Shown here: positions 1 to 5,363 of the stretch, piece by piece | Layout: every line of letters starts with the position of its first letter | Position numbering within the stretch: the stretch's first letter is position 1 | Virus record (IMG/VR): IMGVR_UViG_3300025889_000968 | Span: 1 to 23,492 of that record | Origin: a virus | Direction: 5' to 3' (one strand) | Length of the DNA: 23,492 nt | Notes under the pieces: generated by a model | Database searches by the model: none | The model's input: the letters and a program-made list of their open reading frames with translations, nothing else | What the model was told of the DNA's origin: nothing | Position numbers and translations under genes: made by a program

Positions 1-198
1 TGCCACATGGTGTTTCTGTCATTGCCGTGGTCTTTGGAGTTATACGAGCAGACCATTGGACGACTCCACCGATCCGGCCAGCTGCGGGATGTCTGGGTGT
101 ATATCCTCATCGCAAACAAGACAGTTGATGAAAAGATCTGGGCAGCCCTGCACGACAAACGAGCAATTTCCGACATAGCGATGGAGGCGTTGAAATGA
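1..198 (+). CDS. SNF2-family helicase, C-terminal end (partial)
   Basis: The reading frame is open from the first base, so the N-terminus lies outside the window. The visible piece carries QTIGRLHRSGQ, which fits helicase motif VI of the SNF2/SF2 family (QxxGRxHRxGQ), including the arginine-finger region that contacts ATP. It then continues as VYILIANKTVDEKIW, typical of the end of the second RecA-like domain. In phages such proteins are usually part of the replication or early module. The stop codon overlaps the next start (ATGA), so the downstream small genes are probably co-transcribed and translationally coupled. Family assignment is good. The substrate (DNA, or a protein-DNA complex) cannot be told from this piece. 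Confidence 0.85.
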   Translation, partial: CHMVFLSLPWSLELYEQTIGRLHRSGQLRDVWVYILIANKTVDEKIWAALHDKRAISDIAMEALK

Positions 199-473
199 AA
201 TATTTGTTACTACTCTTGGCAGCGCCTGCGCTGGCCGCCGAGCCAGACTACCTGACGTACACCAACGACATCAGCGTGCAGACGATCTTGACGCAAGACC
301 AGCCCAGCTGGTGTTACGGCCTGAAGATGGCTTTTGATATTGACGGGCTGCAGCGCGCCTACTACGGCTGCTGGGTGGCGTCGCAGGGCTTTGTGCATAT
401 CGAGATGCTGGACGGCAGCAAACGCATCATATTGAAGAGCAAATTTACTAAAATGAAAGAGGATGGCAAATGA
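195..473 (+). CDS. Small secreted (signal-peptide) phage protein
   Basis: 92 residues. The first 14-15 residues form a short Sec signal: Lys2, a Leu/Ala core, then an ALA-AEP cleavage site fitting signal peptidase I. There is no lipobox Cys, so the mature protein of about 77 residues should be soluble in the periplasm. Two cysteines (Cys40 and Cys59, in a GCW motif) could form a disulfide there. The start overlaps the helicase stop, with GGAG a few bases upstream. I recall similar small exported proteins with a GCW motif in burkholderial phages and prophages, but no function is known to me. A host-envelope role such as superinfection exclusion is speculation. Confidence 0.75.
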   Translation: MKYLLLLLAAPALAAEPDYLTYTNDISVQTILTQDQPSWCYGLKMAFDIDGLQRAYYGCWVASQGFVHIEMLDGSKRIILKSKFTKMKEDGK

Positions 474-616
474 CTGACTTTACCAAGTACGAGACGCAGC
501 GCGAGATTCTGATTGACTACCTGCATGTCATGATCGCCCGCAGCGACTGGCATGGCGTGTCTGACGTTGCCAACGATCTGCGCGAACTGGAGGCCGAACA
601 ACGTGAAAAGACTTGA
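470..616 (+). CDS. Small hypothetical protein, early operon
   Basis: 48 residues, mostly charged and predicted helical, starting MTDFTKYETQ and ending EAEQREKT. The start overlaps the preceding stop by 4 bases (ATGA), and AGAGGA lies at good spacing upstream, which supports it as a real gene despite its size. No family is recognised. No Cys pair, signal peptide or membrane segment is present. It may be a small phage regulator or host-takeover peptide like others in early operons, but nothing in the sequence proves a role. Confidence 0.6.
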   Translation: MTDFTKYETQREILIDYLHVMIARSDWHGVSDVANDLRELEAEQREKT

Positions 617-776
617 TTATTGGAAGGCGAAGCTGCCTGCCGCCCGTGCAGAGGAGCGCATACGCCAGAAAGAATTGAACCAGATGGCGCGGGCGTTTGA
701 ACGGGCTGTCGAGAAGGTTACCGAAATTGAACAAAGGATAGAAGATGAAAAAGCAAAGCTGGCGCGCACTGAATGA
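603..776 (+). CDS. Small coiled-coil protein (GTG start)
   Basis: The chosen start is GTG at 603, giving 57 residues (KRLDYWKAKL onward). It has a GGAG element upstream and overlaps the previous gene by 14 bases. An ATG at 552 in the same frame would add a segment that runs antiparallel to no known motif and lies deep inside the upstream gene, so it is less likely. The protein is rich in Glu, Lys, Arg and Ala with heptad-like spacing from about residue 15 to 50, consistent with one long helix or a coiled coil. No family is recognised. The 3' end overlaps the next gene. Confidence 0.6.
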   Translation: MKRLDYWKAKLPAARAEERIRQKELNQMARAFERAVEKVTEIEQRIEDEKAKLARTE

Positions 777-939
777 CCAGTTGCCGTCATTGTCAGAAGA
801 CGAGGTATTCGCGTTACTGACGCACGAGACGTTGAACGAGCGCCGCAGCTCTCACCTGCAGCGCCTGCATCAGCGCTACTGCGCCCTGCGTGACGCCCGT
901 GAACGGCTGGAGATTATGGCAAAGGCGGTACGCCCATGA
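745..939 (+). CDS. Small helical hypothetical protein
   Basis: 64 residues starting MKKQSWRALN. AAGGA lies about 8 bases before the ATG. The 5' end overlaps the coiled-coil gene by 32 bases and the 3' end overlaps the zinc-ribbon gene by 4 (ATGA). The protein is basic and helix-rich (SSHLQRLHQRYCALRDARERLE) with one cysteine and no signal or membrane segment. No known domain was recognised. Its tight packing between genes with clear ribosome sites is the main evidence that it is expressed. Confidence 0.6.
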   Translation: MKKQSWRALNDQLPSLSEDEVFALLTHETLNERRSSHLQRLHQRYCALRDARERLEIMAKAVRP

Positions 940-1181
940 AGTGTCAAAACTGCGGTAGCAAGACTGTTGTCGTGAACACCACCCAGCAACCAGGCGGCAT
1001 CCGACGGCAACGCAAGTGCCCCTCATGCAAGAACAATGCCTACTCGGCAGAGGTGTGGATAGCAGGCAACGTTCAGGTGGGTAAATCGATTTATACTAAA
1101 GACGAGGTAGCGTTGATAAAAAAGAAAGGTGTCGACGCTCGCCGTGCGAATGAAGATAGGAGGAAAGACGATGTTACGTGA
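936..1181 (+). CDS. NrdR-like zinc-ribbon protein
   Basis: 81 residues with two CxxC knuckles, Cys3/Cys6 and Cys28/Cys31, separated by 21 residues containing GIRRQRKCPSC. That spacing and the RR-R-CPSC run match the N-terminal zinc ribbon of NrdR, the repressor of ribonucleotide reductase genes. The ATP-cone domain that follows in true NrdR is absent, so this is not a complete NrdR. The C-terminus is Lys/Arg/Asp-rich. A DNA-binding role, perhaps as a small transcription regulator, is inferred. Its start overlaps the stop of the preceding gene (ATGA). Confidence 0.65.
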   Translation: MKCQNCGSKTVVVNTTQQPGGIRRQRKCPSCKNNAYSAEVWIAGNVQVGKSIYTKDEVALIKKKGVDARRANEDRRKDDVT

Positions 1182-1353
1182 TGGATACTTTATTAAGGAA
1201 GACCCACCCAAGATCGGCGCGCACTACATACCGCAGTTCTATCAACGCGTCTCTACGCCGGAGGAACGGTTTATGCAGGACATTGTGCTGGGGGCTAAGC
1301 CGCAGCAGGAGTCGCCTATGGTGAAGTTGTTTGGACGGCTGCTGAGTATATGA
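1171..1353 (+). CDS. Small hypothetical protein
   Basis: 60 residues (MLRDGYFIKEDPPKIG onward). The ATG at 1171 is chosen over the in-frame ATG at 1129 because a strong TAGGAGGA ribosome site sits at 1157-1164. The longer form would lie inside the zinc-ribbon gene with no such site. The sequence is proline-containing with a hydrophobic end (MVKLFGRLLSI) that could be a short amphipathic helix. No family is recognised. It overlaps the zinc-ribbon gene by 11 bases and the next gene by 4. Confidence 0.6.
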   Translation: MLRDGYFIKEDPPKIGAHYIPQFYQRVSTPEERFMQDIVLGAKPQQESPMVKLFGRLLSI

Positions 1354-1544
1354 AAGAACTCGCGCTTGCTTACTATGTGGTAATCGCGGTGGCCACTATT
1401 ACGTTTCTCATTATGGCCCCCGCCGTACCGGATCGCCCACGCCCCACGCCAGAGCAGTGCAGCGTGGCCGAGATCTCGCCCGACATCACGCCACGCGACC
1501 GCGAGGTCTGCCGCCAATTACGCCAGCATCGTCACCGCATGTGA
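1350..1544 (+). CDS. Small single-pass membrane protein
   Basis: 64 residues. One hydrophobic helix runs over about residues 5-23 (LALAYYVVIAVATITFLIM). A proline-rich stretch and a tail with two cysteines (Cys37, Cys54) follow, in a CSVAEISPDITP context that I recall from small burkholderial phage proteins. With an N-in topology the tail would be periplasmic and could form a disulfide. The start overlaps the upstream stop (ATGA). The 3' end runs 27 bases into the endolysin gene on the other strand, so this is the last gene of the early block. It lacks the long coiled coil of an Rz-type inner-membrane spanin. Function unknown. Confidence 0.65.
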   Translation: MKELALAYYVVIAVATITFLIMAPAVPDRPRPTPEQCSVAEISPDITPRDREVCRQLRQHRHRM

Positions 1545-2030
1545 CTTGGCCTCATCGACACGGCGCAGCCAGCCACGGCCAAACGTCGCAAACGTTGGCA
1601 GCGCCTTGTAGAACAGCTCTTTCTCCATGCTGAACTTAGCGATTAAATCTGTCGGGTCGGCGGCCTTTAACGCTGCCATCGTCTTGGGGCCGATGGCGCC
1701 ATCAGGCGTCGTTCCGATGGCTTTCTGCATGGTCCGAACAGCACGGCCTGGCCCCGCATTGATCGCAAAGTCGAACATCAGATAGTCCAGACCCGTTGGC
1801 AGCTCGTCGGCCTTGACCGCATCCCAGTATTTCTTGCGGTACATCGGTGCCACTGTATCCGGGGTCAACGCGCGCATCTCTTTTTCGCCAACAGGACGGC
1901 CTATCCATTCTTCCCACACTTTCTTGGTGACGCCCAGGTTGGTCATGCCGCCTGGGTCTTTTGGATGGTTAACGTAGCCGCCTTCGTGCTTTAGGATCGC
2001 CTTCAAAGACTCGTCGAAATTCTCTTTCAT
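1518..2030 (-). CDS. Endolysin, GH108 N-acetylmuramidase with C-terminal peptidoglycan-binding domain
   Basis: 170 residues. The N-terminus has HEGGYVNHPKDPGGMTNLG (residues 15-33), the signature of glycoside hydrolase family 108. Glu16 would be the catalytic acid for cutting the MurNAc-GlcNAc bond of the cell wall. The second half (about 87-165), with FAINAGPGRAV and DGAIGPKTMAAL, matches the peptidoglycan-binding domain usually paired with GH108. Length is normal for the family. There is no signal peptide or N-terminal anchor, so it should need the adjacent holin to reach the wall. Its start overlaps the holin stop (ATGA). It is the last gene of the late operon. Confidence 0.92.
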   Translation of the reverse strand: MKENFDESLKAILKHEGGYVNHPKDPGGMTNLGVTKKVWEEWIGRPVGEKEMRALTPDTVAPMYRKKYWDAVKADELPTGLDYLMFDFAINAGPGRAVRTMQKAIGTTPDGAIGPKTMAALKAADPTDLIAKFSMEKELFYKALPTFATFGRGWLRRVDEAKSHAVTMLA

Positions 2031-2437
2031 TTCTTCTCTTTCATGTCGATAATCTTCTCCAGCGTTCTACCACCAAAGTAAAATGACATGACCAACATCC
2101 CCCAATTTCCAAGCAATTCCACGAAGGAATCAGCAATATCCAAAACAGACGCATCCATAATCGCTAAAGCCAGATACGCCACCAGAATGTAGACTAACGT
2201 CAGAGGACGGATATTCTTAGACAGCCAGCTATCGCTCGCCATGTCGGCTTGCTGACGCTGCGTCAGGTTGTTTTGCTCCGTCTTGTAGAGGTCGGTATCG
2301 TTGGCCATCTTGGCTAATTCACCGTCCTGAGCCATCTTGGCGAGTTCCAACTGCGCCTTAGCTTTTTGTTCCGGATCCGGAATCAGCTTGTCGATCAGTT
2401 TGCCGCCGATACCCAGCAGCGCGTCAAGTCCTAGCAT
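2027..2437 (-). CDS. Holin, GTA/3TM-holin type
   Basis: 136 residues. The start is the ATG at 2437 because a near-perfect AAGGAGGT ribosome site precedes it. An in-frame ATG at 2491 would lie inside the upstream gene. The N-terminus (LLGIGGKLIDKLIPDPEQKA) followed by an Ala/Glu/Lys-rich helix is typical of the holin family first named in gene transfer agents. Two clear membrane helices follow at about 78-95 and 104-124, then a short charged tail. A third helix, as the family name implies, is not obvious unless the N-terminal amphipathic part inserts. It would permeabilise the inner membrane and release the GH108 lysin encoded directly downstream. Confidence 0.85.
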   Translation of the reverse strand: MLGLDALLGIGGKLIDKLIPDPEQKAKAQLELAKMAQDGELAKMANDTDLYKTEQNNLTQRQQADMASDSWLSKNIRPLTLVYILVAYLALAIMDASVLDIADSFVELLGNWGMLVMSFYFGGRTLEKIIDMKEKK

Positions 2438-2438
2438 G

Positions 2439-3056
2439 TCAACCTCCTTGTTGAAACATCCACCACATAGCCCAGCAAAACGCGAACACAACGCCCACCA
2501 TAAGGACGACGGTCGCGGCTAACTCAATATGTTCAAGCACCTTCTGCTTGGCGCGCCGCTTTCGCATCTCAGCGGCCTTGGCTTGCAGGCGCTTCTCTGT
2601 CTCAGCCTGGCGCAGCGCCTCGGCCTTGGCCTCGCGGTCGGCTCGCAGCTTGCCCATGCGCGCCCAGAACTCATCCCACATGCCGGCTTCTTGGAAATGA
2701 TAGGTGAAAATGTGCTTGATGTCGTCGTAATACTGCTTGATCTGACGATCGATAATCATCAGCTCCATGACGTACTCAGCATCTGATACGTAGTCGGGCA
2801 CCGGCTCGCCTTTGGCAACAGCTATCTCTTGCGCTGCCTTGGCCTCTTCCAGTTGACTGCGTTTGGTTTCGTACTTGCCAGCAGCGGAGAAGAACTTAGT
2901 GACGCCTGACATGGAGTCGGCCAGCGTCTTGCCGGACTCGACTGCGCCATTGATCTCATCGAACGCCTCGCGGGCGAGTGCTGCGGCCTCTTTGACGCCA
3001 GTGACGACGGCTTTAACGCCTGCAATGGCCAAGCCGATGGTCACCGGGTCGATCAT
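2439..3056 (-). CDS. Conserved phage membrane protein with long helical body
   Basis: 205 residues. It begins MIDPVTIGLAIAGVKA, a start I recall from many environmental podovirus proteins near the lysis or tail-fibre region. The middle is helical, and residues about 130-172 are very rich in Ala, Glu, Lys and Arg and look like a coiled coil. One membrane helix lies near the C-terminus (about 178-200, ending CWAMWWMFQQGG), so it is a tail-anchored protein. The start overlaps the upstream stop (ATGA), and the holin starts right after it. A role in lysis or as an internal virion protein are both possible; the neighbourhood favours lysis. Exact function unknown. Confidence 0.7.
   Translation of the reverse strand: MIDPVTIGLAIAGVKAVVTGVKEAAALAREAFDEINGAVESGKTLADSMSGVTKFFSAAGKYETKRSQLEEAKAAQEIAVAKGEPVPDYVSDAEYVMELMIIDRQIKQYYDDIKHIFTYHFQEAGMWDEFWARMGKLRADREAKAEALRQAETEKRLQAKAAEMRKRRAKQKVLEHIELAATVVLMVGVVFAFCWAMWWMFQQGG
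2442..2449 (-). promoter_or_regulatory. Strong Shine-Dalgarno site of the holin gene
   Basis: On the minus strand this reads AAGGAGGT, four bases before the holin ATG and running up to the TGA of the upstream gene. It is among the strongest ribosome sites in the window and fixes the holin start at 2437 rather than 2491. It also suggests re-initiation by ribosomes finishing the preceding membrane-protein gene. Confidence 0.8.
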
Positions 3057-3274
3057 TTATCCTGTTTGTTGTCGAGCTTGTCAAAAATCTTGGCCAACAT
3101 GTCGCGGATGTCGCGGATGTCGTCCTTGTAATCTTCGCGGGTCACATACGTGTGCGGCATGGCACGCACGTCGGTGTCCAGCCGGTCGATTGAACGATGG
3201 ATGTTGTTGAGTATCCACCCACCAAAGAAGCCCGCGATGGCGACCGCGATATTGAATAAGACTTGCGAATCCAT
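3053..3274 (-). CDS. Small membrane protein with C-terminal helix
   Basis: 73 residues. A hydrophobic helix spans about residues 5-22 (VLFNIAVAIAGFFGGWIL). A charged, heptad-patterned tail follows that could form a coiled coil (DDIRDIRDMLAKIFDKLDNK). One membrane helix plus a soluble coil is the general shape of some holin-like and inner-membrane spanin proteins, but it is shorter than a usual Rz. It sits between the fibre-tip cluster and the holin/endolysin pair, and its 3' end overlaps the next gene by ATGA. The ribosome site is weak, and the start lies three bases after the upstream stop. Probable lysis-cassette member; not proven. Confidence 0.65.
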   Translation of the reverse strand: MDSQVLFNIAVAIAGFFGGWILNNIHRSIDRLDTDVRAMPHTYVTREDYKDDIRDIRDMLAKIFDKLDNKQDK

Positions 3275-3277
3275 GCG

Positions 3278-3347
3278 TCACTCGTAAAGGATATTGATAG
3301 TGCCAGCGTCGAAGGTGTTTGTGCCGCCGACTGTGGTGATGCGGACT
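3278..3347 (-). repeat. 3' repeat copy A, shared with 4781-4850
   Basis: The last 70 bases of this gene match the last 70 of the gene at 4781-5353 at about 58 positions by eye. They encode the same TFDAGTINILYE end. Conservation this high over the 3' end, with more divergent middles, points to duplication with continued exchange, or to a recombination handle for swapping tips. Confidence 0.8.
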
Positions 3348-3814
3348 TGCGTTAAAGTATCTGAGAGGGTTTTTGACCCTGCAAACATTTTAGGTTGACC
3401 AGAAGCATTGATCGCAATGACTCCACTAATTACCCAAGAGTTTGAGCTATTTACAAGAGCAATTGTTGCAACACCGGAATAAGCACTAGCAGCGGCAGGA
3501 GAATAAACTAATTGAAAGCCCGCAGTAGACGCGCCTTCACTACCCCTATCGCCGGAGCCACCTAAATAACCTGTGTTTTCAATACCGCCAGAGTCACCTA
3601 ATTGAATTAACCACGGCGATGTGCCGCTTGTCGACACGTTGCTAAACATCACAGTAATTTTCTTCACCCACGAAGGAATGCCTGTGAAGTTCACAGCAGT
3701 ACCTGAGGCCGTTACCGCCGTACCCGACACAACGGGGTACACCTGACCTGTTACGCCATCGACTTCATAGTCGGGCGAGCTGATACCATTTGTACCATCA
3801 ATCACAACAGCCAT
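3278..3814 (-). CDS. Short fibre-tip/adhesin-like protein (paralogue A)
   Basis: 178 residues, Gly/Ser/Thr/Val-rich and probably all-beta. It starts MAVVIDGTNGISSP, a common phage fibre opening. From about residue 28 it aligns with the product of the gene at 4781-5353: SGTAVTASGTAVNFTGIPSWVKKITVM against SGTAVSASGTSVDFTDIPSWVKRITVM. Both end TFDAGTINILYE. I take this as a receptor-binding tip or fibre-associated domain present twice. A TAATG junction and AAGGAG site tie it to the preceding chaperone-like gene. No enzymatic motif is visible. Confidence 0.75.
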   Translation of the reverse strand: MAVVIDGTNGISSPDYEVDGVTGQVYPVVSGTAVTASGTAVNFTGIPSWVKKITVMFSNVSTSGTSPWLIQLGDSGGIENTGYLGGSGDRGSEGASTAGFQLVYSPAAASAYSGVATIALVNSSNSWVISGVIAINASGQPKMFAGSKTLSDTLTQVRITTVGGTNTFDAGTINILYE

Positions 3815-4134
3815 TATGCTTCTCCTTCAGGTTCAACGACTGGCTCAACGACTGGCTCAACGACTGGCTCTGGCTCGACCACAGGTTCTGCCACAGGTTC
3901 AACGACTGGCGCAGCGCAGCTCAAGGCTTTCAGTTCATCCAAGGTAGCGCAGGTATCAACTTGGCTCGTAATGTCACGCAGACGCTGCTTCTCAGCCACA
4001 ATCGCTGCTGTATCGCTACCAGACTCTAACGCACGTTGGAATGCGACATCCTGAGCAGCTAGAAGCGGCGCACGTTCAGCACGAAGCCGATCTTTAGTAA
4101 TCGACTTGGCCTTGTCCAGATCAATCGTAATCAT
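3814..4134 (-). CDS. Tail-fibre assembly/chaperone-like protein with VVEP repeat tail
   Basis: 106 residues. The first 70 (MITIDLDKAKSITKDRLRAER, AEKQRLRD, LDELKAL) resemble the short helical proteins found next to phage tail fibres (XkdW/DUF4376-like fibre-assembly proteins). That match is from memory of the motif pattern. From residue 77 to 102 it becomes a run of VVEP/VAEP/EPEP units, acidic and disordered, encoded by a DNA tandem repeat. It overlaps the upstream gene by ATGA and touches the downstream fibre-tip gene by TAATG, so it would be made together with the tip. Role as a folding helper is inferred. Confidence 0.7.
   Translation of the reverse strand: MITIDLDKAKSITKDRLRAERAPLLAAQDVAFQRALESGSDTAAIVAEKQRLRDITSQVDTCATLDELKALSCAAPVVEPVAEPVVEPEPVVEPVVEPVVEPEGEA
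3829..3906. repeat. Short tandem repeat coding (V/A)VEP units
   Basis: On the plus strand the unit GGCTCAACGACT recurs in tandem at about 3841-3876, with variants on both sides (GGTTCAACGACT, GGTTCTGCCACA). On the minus strand this encodes VVEP-type units at residues 77-102 of the chaperone-like protein. The unit is a multiple of three, so slippage would change repeat number without breaking the frame. Confidence 0.85.
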
Positions 4135-4322
4135 TCGGTCACCTCAGTAAAGTCAGCCGTCCAAGCGTCACGGAATGTACGGTCAGCAGGAATGTCAGCA
4201 GCGTCAACGATCTTATAAGGCTTGCCCGCAGGAATGTCTTTCATCGCCGCTTCAACCGATTCCGCTGGGATGATGACTGCGACACCGCCGTCATCTGTTG
4301 GGTAAATTATTCGTGAGTTCAT
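4131..4322 (-). CDS. Conserved small phage protein near tail fibres
   Basis: 63 residues: MNSRIIYPTDDGGVAVIIPAE..., then AGKPYKIVDAADIPADRTFRDAW. I recognise this pattern (RIIYPT at the start, GKPY-I-D-A-DIP-DRTFR-AW near the end) from small proteins next to tail-fibre genes in many podoviruses and siphoviruses. No function is known to me. A clear AGGAG site precedes the ATG, and its stop overlaps the next start (ATGA). It is probably co-translated with the chaperone-like protein and may be part of fibre assembly. Confidence 0.7.
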   Translation of the reverse strand: MNSRIIYPTDDGGVAVIIPAESVEAAMKDIPAGKPYKIVDAADIPADRTFRDAWTADFTEVTE

Positions 4323-4330
4323 GGTTTCTC

Positions 4331-4771
4331 CTATCGGAAGACTGAGACATTACATTCTGCTGAGTCCAGCATAACTGAAGCGTATGCATCTCCCGTTGTA
4401 ACTTGTATTTGAGTTGTAGATTTTAAAACTGCTGCACCACTAGAGCCAGCAATTACCATTGTTCTTGCGTTATTTGTTGTGGACGCTCCAGCGCTAGTTG
4501 TATTTACTGCATAGTTTGCATCAGGCATAGCAGTCGTAAAGTTGACCGTGTAATCACCCGTACCGTTATCCGTAATACTCGACACATTCAACGATGCACG
4601 AATAGCGACAGTGCCGGTTCCGTTAAAGTTGACCCAAGCGCGGCAGAACGTACCAATCTCAGTACCTGCGCTATCCTGAATAGTTGGCGGCGTATTGGCT
4701 ACACCGTTCTTTAGCACCAGCGTACTTGTCGATGCTGCTTGTATGTTATCTGCTACGATAGTTCCAGCCAT
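4331..4771 (-). CDS. Short fibre/adhesin-tip protein
   Basis: 146 residues, starting MAGTIVADNIQAASTSTLVLKNG, a common phage fibre or baseplate-decoration opening. The middle, CRAWVNFNGTGTVAIRAS then ITDNGTGDYTVNFTTAMPDANYAV, is a module I know from the C-termini of many aquatic phage fibre proteins. It is probably beta-rich and ends AECNVSVFR. An AGAGGAC site precedes the ATG. Unlike its two neighbours it does not carry the NILYE end, so the cluster contains at least two unrelated tip types. Receptor binding is inferred. Confidence 0.75.
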   Translation of the reverse strand: MAGTIVADNIQAASTSTLVLKNGVANTPPTIQDSAGTEIGTFCRAWVNFNGTGTVAIRASLNVSSITDNGTGDYTVNFTTAMPDANYAVNTTSAGASTTNNARTMVIAGSSGAAVLKSTTQIQVTTGDAYASVMLDSAECNVSVFR

Positions 4772-4780
4772 GATGTCCTC

Positions 4781-4850
4781 TTATTCGTAGAGAATGTTAA
4801 TAGTGCCGGCGTCGAAGGTGTCTGTGCCATTGATTGTGGTGATGCGGACT
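4781..4850 (-). repeat. 3' repeat copy B, shared with 3278-3347
   Basis: This is the partner of the repeat at 3278-3347, in the same orientation and offset by 1503 bases. It contains runs such as GCGTCGAAGGTGT and TGTGGTGATGCGGACT (plus strand) that are identical in both copies. The stop codon differs (TAA here, TGA in copy A). Confidence 0.8.
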
Positions 4851-5353
4851 ATATCTAGCGCACCGCCCAGAGTTACAGTACCTGCAATTACGTTAAACCC
4901 CGCTAATGACGTAGCTATATTTCCAGAACCGACCCAAGCATTACTGCCAATTAAAGTAAATACAGCAGCCCCATAAGCAGCATTTGCCGCAGTCAATCCG
5001 CCATACATATCAAAACCTGCGGTAAAAGTTTGCGTTGTTGGTGATCCACCTGAATTGGATGCTGCTCCTAAGTACCCAGATGTTGCAACCGTACCGCCCG
5101 TTCCTAACCTAAAACGCAGTGATGAACTTCCACTAAGGCTAATACCATTCAACATCACCGTAATCCGTTTGACCCATGATGGAATATCCGTAAAGTCAAC
5201 GCTTGTGCCAGACGCAGACACAGCCGTACCCGACACAATCGGAGCCAACGTACCAGTGACAGCAGCCAACGTCTGCGTATTACTGCCAGCAACAGCAGGG
5301 GCAGACACCGTAACTGTGCCGCTGGTATCGCCTGAGAGAACTAAAGATGCCAT
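4781..5353 (-). CDS. Short fibre-tip/adhesin-like protein (paralogue B)
   Basis: 190 residues. The ATG at 5353 is chosen because AAAGGAG lies at good spacing; an in-frame ATG at 5404 has no such site and would overlap the upstream fibre gene. The N-terminus (MASLVLSGDTSGTVTVSAPAV) is a typical phage fibre leader, different from that of its paralogue at 3278-3814. The body and the end TFDAGTINILYE are shared. This looks like the same tip module on two different leaders. Gly/Ser/Thr-rich, probably beta-structured, no catalytic motif. Confidence 0.75.
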   Translation of the reverse strand: MASLVLSGDTSGTVTVSAPAVAGSNTQTLAAVTGTLAPIVSGTAVSASGTSVDFTDIPSWVKRITVMLNGISLSGSSSLRFRLGTGGTVATSGYLGAASNSGGSPTTQTFTAGFDMYGGLTAANAAYGAAVFTLIGSNAWVGSGNIATSLAGFNVIAGTVTLGGALDIVRITTINGTDTFDAGTINILYE

Positions 5354-5363
5354 GATTACTCCT

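Noticed and set aside
3081-3281. Embedded minus-strand frame in the 73-residue membrane gene, considered as an Rz1-like outer-membrane spanin
   Set aside because: No signal peptide or lipobox cysteine; the sequence is Arg/His-rich as expected for an out-of-frame shadow.
3278-5353. Diversity-generating retroelement (template and variable repeat) as an explanation for the similar 3' ends
   Set aside because: No reverse transcriptase gene in the window, and the differences are not concentrated at adenines of one copy. Ordinary duplication or exchange fits better, though a retroelement elsewhere in the genome cannot be excluded.
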